This document shows positions 1-7,110 of a stretch of DNA of 9,672 nt, piece by piece (positions within the stretch are counted from its first letter, which is position 1; every line of letters starts with the position of its first letter). Below the pieces are notes generated by a model, which did not search any database, had not been told where the DNA came from, and saw only the letters and a list, made by a program, of their open reading frames with translations. The DNA is from Promethearchaeia archaeon (GTDB lineage: Archaea; Asgardarchaeota; Lokiarchaeia; Sigyniarchaeales; SOKP01). A program made the position numbers and the translations under genes. The DNA lies in the NCBI GenBank assembly GCA_029856295.1, contig JAHQWS010000044.1:1-9672 (forward strand), in the 5' to 3' direction.

Positions 1-599
1 GTTCTATACCCTATGTGGTTAGATTTATATTAAAAGAGGAGGCAATCGTTGAGTCCTACATTATGTTAGGCTATATCTTCACAGGATTAATTTCGATACC
101 GTTCTGGTCGAAATTAGCACAGAAAAAAGGTGATTTTAAAAAAAGCTTTATACTTGGAGGAGTGCTCATGGTAATATTTATCATTCCTTTAATATTCGTG
201 GACACAGTTCTGTGGGTAATTATAGCGGTAGCAATTTTAGGCATTGGTTCAATTGGTTTCTGGGTTATGATGCTACCTGTAATTAGTGATGTTGTTGATG
301 AAGCAGCTGTAATAAACGGAACTAGGCAAGAAGGATTTTATATGGGAGTGAGAACCTTTTTTGGACGAATTGCTATTATTATTCAAGCTATAACTTTCGC
401 ATTAATTCATATCCTAACGGGATTTGAGCCAGGATCGGCAACTCAATCTGCAACAGCGGTATTTGGACTCAGATTGCAAGTCGCAGTTGTTCCAATGATT
501 CTTATGCTTATTGGCATATTGCTTTTTTGGCGATTATATGACATTACTCCTGAAAAGAAAATACAAATCAAAGCACAGTTAAAAGAACTCGACCTGTAG
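1..599 (+). CDS. GPH-type MFS transporter, C-terminal part (5' end outside window)
   Basis: This is the last ~199 residues of a glycoside-pentoside-hexuronide (GPH, MFS_2) family symporter, an integral membrane protein expected to import a sugar, glycoside or similar solute with a cation. The frame is open to the left edge: codons before the first GTG (15) read S-I-P-Y-V, matching the complete paralogue at 857-2263, so the gene is cut by the window and does not start at 15. About five hydrophobic spans remain. The GPH signature around MLPVISDVVDEA and RQEGFYMGVRT, after transmembrane helix 10, is present. By hand count it differs from the downstream paralogue at about 30 of 198 aligned positions (about 85% identity) without gaps, so this is a tandem duplication. 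The stop is TAG at 597-599, followed by a T-tract. The substrate cannot be told from sequence. Confidence 0.88.
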   Translation, partial: SIPYVVRFILKEEAIVESYIMLGYIFTGLISIPFWSKLAQKKGDFKKSFILGGVLMVIFIIPLIFVDTVLWVIIAVAILGIGSIGFWVMMLPVISDVVDEAAVINGTRQEGFYMGVRTFFGRIAIIIQAITFALIHILTGFEPGSATQSATAVFGLRLQVAVVPMILMLIGILLFWRLYDITPEKKIQIKAQLKELDL

Positions 600-644
600 A
601 ATATACTTTATTAAAAATTAAAGGAAATTGAATATTATTTAACC

Positions 645-653
645 TTTTTTTTT
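645..653 (+). terminator. oligo-T terminator after first transporter
   Basis: A run of nine T lies 45 bp after the transporter stop, with a second T6 run at about 667-672. Archaeal RNA polymerase terminates at oligo-T tracts without needing a hairpin, and no strong hairpin is visible here. This is inferred from position and composition. Confidence 0.45.
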
Positions 654-696
654 AATTACGCTTACTTTTTTATTGACAAATCCAATAAACATAGTT

Positions 697-719
697 TTAT
701 ATAGTTCTTATTACTATAT
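697..719 (+). promoter_or_regulatory. TATA-rich inverted repeat upstream of second transporter
   Basis: TTATATAG at 697-704 is followed nine bases later by CTATAT at 714-719, giving a 6-bp inverted repeat (ATATAG/CTATAT). The left half resembles an archaeal TATA box (TTTTATATAG, 695-704). A closely similar arrangement lies upstream of the phosphatase gene at 2337-2363. It may be a TATA box, an operator overlapping one, or simply AT-rich sequence. Use as promoter implies a leader of about 130 nt. The rest of 600-856 holds no gene that I can support. Confidence 0.35.
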
Positions 720-856
720 CTCTTTTTTCAATAATAAGAAATTTTGAAGTTCAAATTGTAATCCGAGAATTTATGAGAATAAATCAAAATAATTTTAAAG
801 AATATTAATTAAGTTATATCATCAAATTTAGTTTGAAAAAATGAAAATGATAAAAA

Positions 857-2263
857 ATGAGTGAAGTTCAAGAGAGTGTTGAATCGAAAGAAAAAGATAT
901 CCCCCTTAAGATCTTTGTGTCTGTTGGATTTGGACAAATGATGATTGAGTTCTTAATAGCGGTGTTTGGTACACGAATTTTTGATTATTATGAAAATGAA
1001 ATTGGTCTTGCAACGGGAACCATTGCCATCGCGTTTATTATCTATGCGGTATATAATATGTTTAATGATCCGCTAGTTGGGTATCTAGCTGATAAGCCAA
1101 GGAACTATTGGAAGAAATACGGAAAAAGATATTTATGGATTATAGTTGGTGGTATACTCTGGGCATTATCCTTTATGTTACTTTTTGCGGTACCAGACGT
1201 AGATCCAAATAGTGATGCATTATTCTTATTTTTCTGGCTATTAATCACAATCTGTTTATATGATACATTTAATTCAATGTATGATGTTAACTACAATAGC
1301 TTGATCCCTGACAAATTTCGAACAGATAAACACCGTATGAAATTATCATCCTTTGCTGTAGCTTTTGGGATTATAGGTGTTGTTTTAGGAGCAATTTTGC
1401 CACCTATGCTTATTACTTATGGAGATAAAGCATCATTTTTCAGAATGGGGGTGATTGTTTCGATATTAGGTATTGTAATACTCTTACTATTGATTCCAGG
1501 TATTAAAGAAGATCAAGAGATGATTGACAGGGCATTACGTGTTGATGCTCAAAAAGAACAATTAGGCTTTTTCAAAATGATGAAAGTCGCACTTAATCAA
1601 AGAAATTTTGTAGCGTATCTATGTATTTACACTTTTTATCAAGCTGTGGTGGTACTTATGATTGGTTCTATTCCCTACGTGGTAAGATTTATCTTAAAAG
1701 AGGAGGCTATTGTTGAAGCTTACATCTTTTTGGGCTATATAGTGACAGGACTAATTTCTATACCATTCTGGGCGAAACTTGCTCAAAGAAAAGGTGATTT
1801 TAAAAAGAGTTTCATTATTGGAGGATTGCTCATGGTAATATTCATGATACCGTTAATTTTCGTAGAAACTATTCTTACAGTAATAATTGCCGTTGCTATT
1901 TTTGGGATCGGTGGAATAGGTTTTTGGGTAATGATGTTACCAGTTCTTAGTGATGTTATTGATGAAGCTTCTGTGGAAAATGGAGTTAGACAAGAAGGAT
2001 TCTATATGGGAGTAAGAACTCTTGTTAGCAGAATAGCGTTAATAATTCAAGCTGTGACTTTCGCATTAGTTCACATCCTAACTGGGTTTGAACCAGGTTC
2101 GGCAACTCAATCTGCCACAGCAGTATTTGGACTCAGACTTCAAGTAGCAGTAATTCCTATGATTCTTATGCTTATCGGGACATTGCTTTTTTGGAAGTTA
2201 TATGATTTAACCCCCGAAAAGAAAGAGCAAATTAAAGCACAATTAAGAGAGTTAGATCTCTGA
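857..2263 (+). CDS. GPH-type MFS transporter (sugar/glycoside:cation symporter family)
   Basis: This is a complete 468-residue member of the GPH (MFS_2) family, the usual length for the group, with about 12 membrane spans. Seen directly: an acidic, lysine-rich cytoplasmic N-terminus (1-16); the first-half signature N70-D-P-L-V-G-Y-L-A-D with basic residues at 86-91 (loop 2-3); and the second-half signature M-L-P-V-L-S-D-V-I-D (360-369) with RQEGFYMGVR (378-387). Known members move melibiose, xylosides, glucuronides or similar solutes with Na+ or H+, but the substrate here cannot be assigned and no sugar-degrading gene is adjacent. The start ATG at 857 fits family alignment; no Shine-Dalgarno precedes it, so translation may use another route or a leaderless transcript. 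It is a close tandem paralogue of the partial gene upstream. Strong for family, weak for substrate. Confidence 0.9.
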   Translation: MSEVQESVESKEKDIPLKIFVSVGFGQMMIEFLIAVFGTRIFDYYENEIGLATGTIAIAFIIYAVYNMFNDPLVGYLADKPRNYWKKYGKRYLWIIVGGILWALSFMLLFAVPDVDPNSDALFLFFWLLITICLYDTFNSMYDVNYNSLIPDKFRTDKHRMKLSSFAVAFGIIGVVLGAILPPMLITYGDKASFFRMGVIVSILGIVILLLLIPGIKEDQEMIDRALRVDAQKEQLGFFKMMKVALNQRNFVAYLCIYTFYQAVVVLMIGSIPYVVRFILKEEAIVEAYIFLGYIVTGLISIPFWAKLAQRKGDFKKSFIIGGLLMVIFMIPLIFVETILTVIIAVAIFGIGGIGFWVMMLPVLSDVIDEASVENGVRQEGFYMGVRTLVSRIALIIQAVTFALVHILTGFEPGSATQSATAVFGLRLQVAVIPMILMLIGTLLFWKLYDLTPEKKEQIKAQLRELDL

Positions 2264-2271
2264 ATCTCATA

Positions 2272-2316
2272 AAATCTGATATCAGATTTAAATAAACTAC
2301 TTTTTATTTTTTTTTT
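2272..2316 (+). terminator. 18-bp palindrome plus T-tract after second transporter
   Basis: A perfect 18-bp palindrome, AAATCTGAT/ATCAGATTT (2272-2289), begins 8 bp after the stop codon. It can fold as a 7-bp stem with an ATAT loop. A T5-A-T10 tract (2301-2316) follows 11 bp later. Together this resembles a terminator or 3'-end stabilising hairpin. The T-tract alone would be enough in archaea. The palindrome could instead be a binding site for a dimeric protein. Confidence 0.5.
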
Positions 2317-2336
2317 GTTATTTCTATGAATAAGTC

Positions 2337-2371
2337 TTATATAGATCTTCGAATCCCTATATATCTATATA
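2337..2371 (+). promoter_or_regulatory. TATA-rich promoter region with inverted repeat, upstream of PAP2 gene
   Basis: TATATAG (2338-2344) and CTATATA (2357-2363) form a 7-bp perfect inverted repeat with a 12-nt spacer. A further CTATATA (2365-2371) runs into TTTTTAAATTTAAAT. A TATA box at about 2365-2375 would place the transcript start near 2400, leaving about 40 nt of leader with a Shine-Dalgarno site before the PAP2 start. TTATATAG followed by W-TCTT also occurs upstream of the second transporter at 697. Confidence 0.4.
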
Positions 2372-2427
2372 TTTTTAAATTTAAATCTAAAAAAATCTTA
2401 ATATTAAGAAATTAGGGAAAAATAATT

Positions 2428-2434
2428 GGAAGTG
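2428..2434 (+). promoter_or_regulatory. ribosome binding site selecting a TTG start for the PAP2 gene
   Basis: GGAAGTG matches the archaeal GGAGGTG consensus at six of seven bases and lies 7 nt before TTG at 2442. Its distance to the next candidate, ATG at 2460, is 25 nt, which is too far. This supports the TTG start and the seven-residue-longer N-terminus. Confidence 0.5.
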
Positions 2435-2441
2435 AAAAAAC

Positions 2442-3389
2442 TTGTCAGAAGAAGAAGTAATGCCTAAAAAATTGGTCATTTTTATTCTTATAAATGCTGG
2501 TGCTACATTTATTATTGGTCTGATCTTATTAATTTTAGGATATAACATTTACTTTAATGAGCTCTTCTATAACAATGAAGAAGTATATATCGTTTTTTCC
2601 ATAATTACTAATCTGGGAGATATCATGATATATATCATAATAATAACTTCATTATGGTATGCTTATGATAAGAAGTTCGCTAAAAATCTAGCTTTTTCTC
2701 TTTTATTAGGGGGAGCGTATGCTAACGGAATATTGAAAGATATTTTTCAAGATCCAAGGCCGTGGACTCGTAGAGAAGCGTCAGATTACGGATTTCCCTC
2801 GGGTCACTCCCAATCAGCCGCGACAGTGTACCCATATATTGCTTATGAAGTACGAAAAAAAAATAAAATTCTTGCTTGGATTTTAATAGGCATAACATAC
2901 TTAGTCGCAATTTCGAGGATCATAATCGGGGTTCACGATATACATGATATTTGGGGGGGATTATTATTTGGAATGTTCTTTCTAACGATATTTATTATTA
3001 TGGAACCTAAAATTTCTGAAATAGCAAAAACTCTGAGTTTTCCTATAAAAGCGATTATTATAGTAGTAATCCCGTTAATTCTATTCCTTATTGCTATGGT
3101 TTTATTTCCAAATAGCGACGTGGATTACGGAGTTTTTTGCGGAGCCATGATTGGACTAGGGTTAGGATATCTAGTAGAATGTGAGAAGATTCAATATGAT
3201 CCAACGATACTTAGTAATAAACAAAAGATCATAAATTTGATTATCGGATTAATTCTTACATTCGCTTTATATTTCGCCATATCTTTTATCCCTCTGGAAT
3301 CTCAGATTTGGGACCTTATTCAGTTCATAATATTTTCATTCTTATTAACTACATTAATACCTTGGATTTTCACAAAAATACAGAAATAA
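2442..3389 (+). CDS. membrane PAP2-family phosphatase
   Basis: This 315-residue integral membrane protein belongs to the PAP2 (type 2 phosphatidic acid phosphatase) superfamily, which removes phosphate from lipid phosphates or polyprenyl pyrophosphates at the membrane. All three catalytic motifs are visible: KX6RP as K99 to R106-P107, PSGH at 119-122 with H122 as general acid, and SRX5HX3D as S158-R159, H165 (nucleophile) and D169. Hydrophobic spans lie at about 9-33, 48-74, 82-97, 142-162, 170-187, 202-222, 228-244, 263-284 and 290-311, so the C-terminal third adds membrane segments beyond the catalytic core. Translation probably starts at TTG 2442; ATG 2460 is the alternative. In an archaeon a polyprenyl-phosphate or lipid-phosphate substrate is plausible but not shown. 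It is not obviously linked to the transporters upstream. Confidence 0.88.
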   Translation: MSEEEVMPKKLVIFILINAGATFIIGLILLILGYNIYFNELFYNNEEVYIVFSIITNLGDIMIYIIIITSLWYAYDKKFAKNLAFSLLLGGAYANGILKDIFQDPRPWTRREASDYGFPSGHSQSAATVYPYIAYEVRKKNKILAWILIGITYLVAISRIIIGVHDIHDIWGGLLFGMFFLTIFIIMEPKISEIAKTLSFPIKAIIIVVIPLILFLIAMVLFPNSDVDYGVFCGAMIGLGLGYLVECEKIQYDPTILSNKQKIINLIIGLILTFALYFAISFIPLESQIWDLIQFIIFSFLLTTLIPWIFTKIQK

Positions 3390-3402
3390 ATTAGATTTAT
3401 AT

Positions 3403-3420
3403 AAAAAACAAAATAAAAAA
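3403..3420 (-). terminator. T-tracts ending the carA-carB operon (minus strand)
   Basis: On the minus strand, 43-60 nt after the stop of the small gene, two T6 runs occur (3415-3420 and 3403-3408). They sit in the convergent 73-bp gap between the two transcription directions and are suitable archaeal termination signals. Confidence 0.4.
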
Positions 3421-3430
3421 TTTAAATACC

Positions 3431-3449
3431 TTTTTTTTCCTTATTTTTT
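3431..3449 (+). terminator. T-tracts after PAP2 gene
   Basis: T8 (3431-3438) and T6 (3444-3449) runs lie 42-60 nt after the PAP2 stop in the convergent intergenic gap. They are probable oligo-T terminators facing the minus-strand operon. Confidence 0.45.
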
Positions 3450-3462
3450 CATTATTATAGCT

Positions 3463-3750
3463 CTACTCGAAAGGATAGTTAGGTTTAGTCCCACATAGAG
3501 TTATGGTCTCTTCAATCCACTGCGATAAATCCTCGTCAACTCTGCAATACGTCACTATTTTATCTAATTCTTGAAGCTTGGTAAATGAGCATTCGACGAT
3601 TACATCCCAACCCCCATATATAGGTGTAGCATAAGTTATCTTCCAATCCTCACCTGCTTCAGATGACTTTAGACCTTTTAATTTATCAACAATTTCCCAT
3701 TCTTTCCCAATAATTTTTAACCTCATGAGTAGATATCCTCGATAATACAT
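3463..3750 (-). CDS. small RAM/Lrp-AsnC ligand-binding-domain-like protein
   Basis: This 95-residue soluble protein resembles a stand-alone RAM domain, the amino-acid-binding beta-alpha-beta-beta-alpha-beta domain of Lrp/AsnC regulators, without a DNA-binding helix-turn-helix. Seen: a first helix around GKEWEIVDKLKGL (15-27), a strand ITYATPIYG, then the typical GGWDVIVECSF strand (46-56), the helix KLQELDKIV, and a last strand WIEETITLCG. Free-standing RAM proteins are known in archaea and can bind amino acids or join Lrp-like oligomers. It lies 43 bp after the carB1 stop with no terminator between, so it is probably co-transcribed with carA-carB1. GAGAGGT 9 nt before the ATG at 3750 supports that start; an internal ATG (3726) is possible. 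A role as amino-acid sensor for the CPSase operon is a guess from context. Confidence 0.68.
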   Translation of the reverse strand: MYYRGYLLMRLKIIGKEWEIVDKLKGLKSSEAGEDWKITYATPIYGGWDVIVECSFTKLQELDKIVTYCRVDEDLSQWIEETITLCGTKPNYPFE

Positions 3751-3759
3751 TTTAAAAAT

Positions 3760-3766
3760 ACCTCTC
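3760..3766 (-). promoter_or_regulatory. ribosome binding site of the RAM-like gene
   Basis: GAGAGGT on the minus strand, with the GAGGT core at 3760-3764, stands 9 nt before ATG 3750. It supports this start over the in-frame ATG 24 nt downstream, which has only a weaker CGAGGA ahead of it. Confidence 0.5.
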
Positions 3767-3793
3767 TATTCTTTATTTTTAATATAATGTTTT

Positions 3794-6700
3794 TTACCAA
3801 TAAATTTCTTTTAATTCTGACTGGTATTCATTAAGAGATTTTACGACTAATGGTCTTTGTCGCACTTTTTCAATAGCATCTACTATAGCTTCTGCTAATT
3901 GTAGATTAATAATGACAGGAATATTGAAATCAACAGCCATTCTCCTAATTTGGTATTCATCTTCTATTACTTGACGGAACTTTTCTTCTACAGTAGTAGG
4001 GAGTGGTATATTAATTACCATATCAATTCTTCCATTTACTAAACATTCCCGTATATTTGGTTCCATCCCCCGGTCCGATACCTTGTATAATTTCACAGCA
4101 GGAATTGCATTCTCTTTTAGTGTTTCAGCAGTATGTTCTGTCGCAAAAATAGTGAACCCTAGATCTATAAGCTTTTTAGCGACTGGGATAATTTGAATCT
4201 TTAACTTTTCTCCACCAACAGAAATTAAGACATTACCTCCTTCAATAGGAATATATTGCTCAGCGGCTTCTAACGCTTTCATCAAGGCATCTGGCAGATC
4301 CTCACCAAAACACGCGACCTCTCCTGTACTATTCATCTCTACACCGAGTATCGGATCGGCGTTATCAAGACGCATGAATGAAAACATAGGGAATTTGACA
4401 GCAACAAAACTTCCATATGGCAAATTCAAGAGTCGCTCCGGTATCTTGTTTCCCATTACTACTTCCGCAGCTAATTTCATTAAATTAATTCCTCTTACTT
4501 TTGAAACGTAAGGCATACTTCGACTTGAACGAAGATTCATTTCAATGACATAGACTTCATCGTTTTTGACTAGGTACTGAATATTAAAAGGACCCATAAC
4601 TTTTAGCGCTAATGCAATCCTTCGAGTATAATCTTTAATTTCTTGTTTAATTTTATCGGAAATAGTAATAGGGGGGATTGACATCGTAGCATCTCCGCTA
4701 TGTACTCCGGCTTGCTCGATATGCTCTACTATTGCCCCTATAAGAACATTTATACCGTCACATATTCCATCACACTCCACTTCTAGTGAGTCCGTGAAAA
4801 ACTTTGTAATAACTACAGGATATTCTCTTGAAACTGCTGCCGCCAAATCAAGAGTGTCCTTTAAAGTCTTCTGATCATATGAAACCCTCATAGCTGCTCC
4901 GCTTAATACATATGAGGGTCTTACAAGAACAGGGTAACCCACTTTTATAGCAAATTCAATAGCCGCTTCTGTTGTTGTCAACGTTGCCCATTCAGGTTGT
5001 TTTATTTTAAGCTGATCTAATAGAGAACTAAATTTAGCTCTATCCTCTGCCATGTCAACACGAGAACCATGCGTTCCCAAAATATTAATTCCTGCTTTAC
5101 GGTAAAATTCAGAATATTTTGCAAATTTAGCCGCAAGATTTTGTGCAATTTGGCCACCCGCATTCAAAACCACTCCATAAGCTTTTTCAAGCTCGCATAT
5201 ATCGAGAACCCTCTCTCCAGAAAGTTCTTCGAAATAAAGTCTATCAACAACGTCATAGTCAGTACTAACTGTTTCAGGGTTGTAATTTATCATGATGGCC
5301 ATATCTATTCCTAATTTCTGAAGCCCCCATAAGCAGTTGACCGAACCCCAATCAAACTCACAGCTTGAGCCTATTCTATAGGTCCCGCATCCTAATACGA
5401 TTACCTTTTTAAGATTATCCTTCGTCTCCTGCTCGTAATCTATATCATGCTTAGAAGCCCAATAGGTAAGATATAAATATTGTCTTGTTGGAACAACCTG
5501 ACCTGCTAAAGTATCAATTTGTTTAACATAGGGTACTATATTATATCTTTTTCTTAACCGTCTTATTGTCGGAGTGTCAACACCTAAAATGTGGGCAATT
5601 TGACCATCTGAGAACCCATATTTCTTTGCTCTTAAGATCCAATATTGCTTATCGTCCTCAGAGGACTCGAGTAAATTTACTTTTTTAAGTTGTTCTTCTA
5701 TATTAATTATATTTTTTAACTTATAGAGGAACCATTTATCAATCATTGATCTTTTATAGATCTCATCAATACTGATTCCTCTTTTTATTGCTTCTCCAAT
5801 TCTTAAGAATCTTAGGTCTGTTGGATTTCTTAACTCATATTTCAATTCATTTATATCTTCAATCGGTTTAAGATCGTTTCCAACAAAACCTCTTAGCCCA
5901 ATATCAAGCATGCGAATTGCTTTTTGACATACCTCTTCGAAACTGCGTCCGATGCTCATACACTCCCCTACTCCTTTCATTTGCGGCCCGATGCGCCTAT
6001 CTACTTTCTCAAATTTAGTCAAATCCCATCTTGGGTATTTCATCACAATGTAATCCGTTGCTGGTTCGAAATTTGCCGTAGTTTTAAGTGTTATTTGATT
6101 TAATAATTCGGGTAAATTGTAACCAATAGCAATTTTCGCAGCTATATAAGCAAGAGGATATCCGGTTGCTTTTGAAGCCAAAGCAGAGGATCTAGATAAT
6201 CTTGCATTAATTTCAATAGCTCTATGCTTTTTTGAAAATGGATCAAGAGCCCATTGGATGTTACACTCTCCACATACTCCTACTCCACGTGTAGCTCTAA
6301 TCGATGCTGAGCGAAGCATTTGAAGTTCTTCATCTGGTAAAGTTTGAGCAGGAGCTACAACGATAGAGTCTCCTGTGTGGATCCCACATGGGTCCACATT
6401 CTCCATGCTGCAATTAATGAAACAATTATCCTTAGCATCACGAAGAATCTCAAATTCAATTTCCTTCCAGCCCCATACACTTTCTTCAATAAGAATTTGG
6501 TTAATTCTCGATTGTGCAAGACCTCTCTTTGCCAATCTTTCAAATTGTTCCCAATTATGAATAAATGCTGAGCCTTGTCCTCCTAATACGTAGCCAACTC
6601 TCAACATTATAGGGAATCCAATTTCTTTAGCTGCTTTTAAAGCATCTTTATAGTTATTAACGGCAAAACTTTTACAAACAGGGCAATCAGCATCATTCAT

Positions 6701-7105
6701 TGCTTTGACAAATAAATCCCTATCTTCGGTTGCTTCAATAGCGTCAACAGGAGTACCACATACTTTAACATCATATTTTTCTAAGATTCCAGCCTCCTTT
6801 AATTCCACACCCACATTAAGACCCGTTTGACCCCCGAAAGCTAGGCAAATTCCATCTGGCCTTTCTTTTTTAATTATTTCTTCGCAGTATTTTACATTAA
6901 TAGGAAGTAAATAAACCCTATGGGACATCTGAGGATCCGTTTGAATGGTGGCTATATTAGGATTTACTAAAATTGTTTTAATTCCCTCTTCATTCAAGGC
7001 TTTTAGAACTTGAGAACCACTATAATCAAATTCACCTGCTTGTCCTATTCTCACAGCTCCAGAACCTAATACCAAAACTTTCTTTAAAGATTCATCTAAA
7101 GGCAC
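3794..7105 (-). CDS. carB: carbamoyl-phosphate synthetase large subunit (carB1)
   Basis: This 1103-residue large subunit makes carbamoyl phosphate from bicarbonate, ammonia and two ATP for pyrimidine and arginine/citrulline synthesis. Order: first ATP-grasp half (carboxyphosphate, ~1-405), middle oligomerisation domain (~406-560), second ATP-grasp half (carbamate phosphorylation, ~561-955), MGS-like allosteric domain (~956-1103). First-half residues are present: R129, R169, E215, GIHTGDS at 241-247, Q284, E298, N300, R302. Second-half counterparts are R689, R729, Q843, E855, N857, R859. INARLSRSSALASKATGYP, KQIDTLAG, YLYLTYW and STGEVACFGE resemble eukaryotic CPS1/CAD more than E. coli CarB, which has 1073 residues. 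The start is GTG at 7105, five bases after the carA stop, with a perfect GGAGGTG inside the carA end, so translation is probably coupled. The partner CarA lacks glutaminase residues, so ammonia is the likely nitrogen donor. Confidence 0.95.
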   Translation of the reverse strand: MPLDESLKKVLVLGSGAVRIGQAGEFDYSGSQVLKALNEEGIKTILVNPNIATIQTDPQMSHRVYLLPINVKYCEEIIKKERPDGICLAFGGQTGLNVGVELKEAGILEKYDVKVCGTPVDAIEATEDRDLFVKAMNDADCPVCKSFAVNNYKDALKAAKEIGFPIMLRVGYVLGGQGSAFIHNWEQFERLAKRGLAQSRINQILIEESVWGWKEIEFEILRDAKDNCFINCSMENVDPCGIHTGDSIVVAPAQTLPDEELQMLRSASIRATRGVGVCGECNIQWALDPFSKKHRAIEINARLSRSSALASKATGYPLAYIAAKIAIGYNLPELLNQITLKTTANFEPATDYIVMKYPRWDLTKFEKVDRRIGPQMKGVGECMSIGRSFEEVCQKAIRMLDIGLRGFVGNDLKPIEDINELKYELRNPTDLRFLRIGEAIKRGISIDEIYKRSMIDKWFLYKLKNIINIEEQLKKVNLLESSEDDKQYWILRAKKYGFSDGQIAHILGVDTPTIRRLRKRYNIVPYVKQIDTLAGQVVPTRQYLYLTYWASKHDIDYEQETKDNLKKVIVLGCGTYRIGSSCEFDWGSVNCLWGLQKLGIDMAIMINYNPETVSTDYDVVDRLYFEELSGERVLDICELEKAYGVVLNAGGQIAQNLAAKFAKYSEFYRKAGINILGTHGSRVDMAEDRAKFSSLLDQLKIKQPEWATLTTTEAAIEFAIKVGYPVLVRPSYVLSGAAMRVSYDQKTLKDTLDLAAAVSREYPVVITKFFTDSLEVECDGICDGINVLIGAIVEHIEQAGVHSGDATMSIPPITISDKIKQEIKDYTRRIALALKVMGPFNIQYLVKNDEVYVIEMNLRSSRSMPYVSKVRGINLMKLAAEVVMGNKIPERLLNLPYGSFVAVKFPMFSFMRLDNADPILGVEMNSTGEVACFGEDLPDALMKALEAAEQYIPIEGGNVLISVGGEKLKIQIIPVAKKLIDLGFTIFATEHTAETLKENAIPAVKLYKVSDRGMEPNIRECLVNGRIDMVINIPLPTTVEEKFRQVIEDEYQIRRMAVDFNIPVIINLQLAEAIVDAIEKVRQRPLVVKSLNEYQSELKEIYW

Positions 7106-7110
7106 TAACT

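Noticed and set aside
15..599. First transporter as a short 194-residue protein starting at GTG 15
   Set aside because: Codons upstream of GTG match the complete paralogue, so it is the tail of a longer gene cut by the window.
841..864. Seven-codon frame overlapping the start of the second transporter (ATG 841, TGA 862)
   Set aside because: It has no Shine-Dalgarno, and such short frames arise easily in A-rich sequence. Regulatory coupling cannot be supported.
3794..4140. N-acetylglutamate site like that of animal CPS1 in the CarB1 MGS-like domain
   Set aside because: The FATE-x-T threonines and the Asn of VINIP align, but the CPS1 Trp1410, Asn1440 and Asn1449 positions are not matched, and the shared residues also occur in CarBs that do not use this effector.
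5069..5314. Antisense open frames inside carB1, carA and carB2 (for example 5069-5314, 6344-6571, 7282-7467, 9068-9460)
   Set aside because: They lie wholly opposite well-conserved coding sequence, have no good ribosome site and no recognisable domain; they are shadows of the real genes.
5547..5614. Helix-turn-helix-like stretch in CarB1 (residues about 498-520, GFSDGQIAHILGVDTPTIRRL)
   Set aside because: It looks like a DNA-binding motif, but it lies in the normal CPSase oligomerisation domain; animal CPS1 and CAD have the same segment (GFSDKQI...). It is not an inserted regulator.
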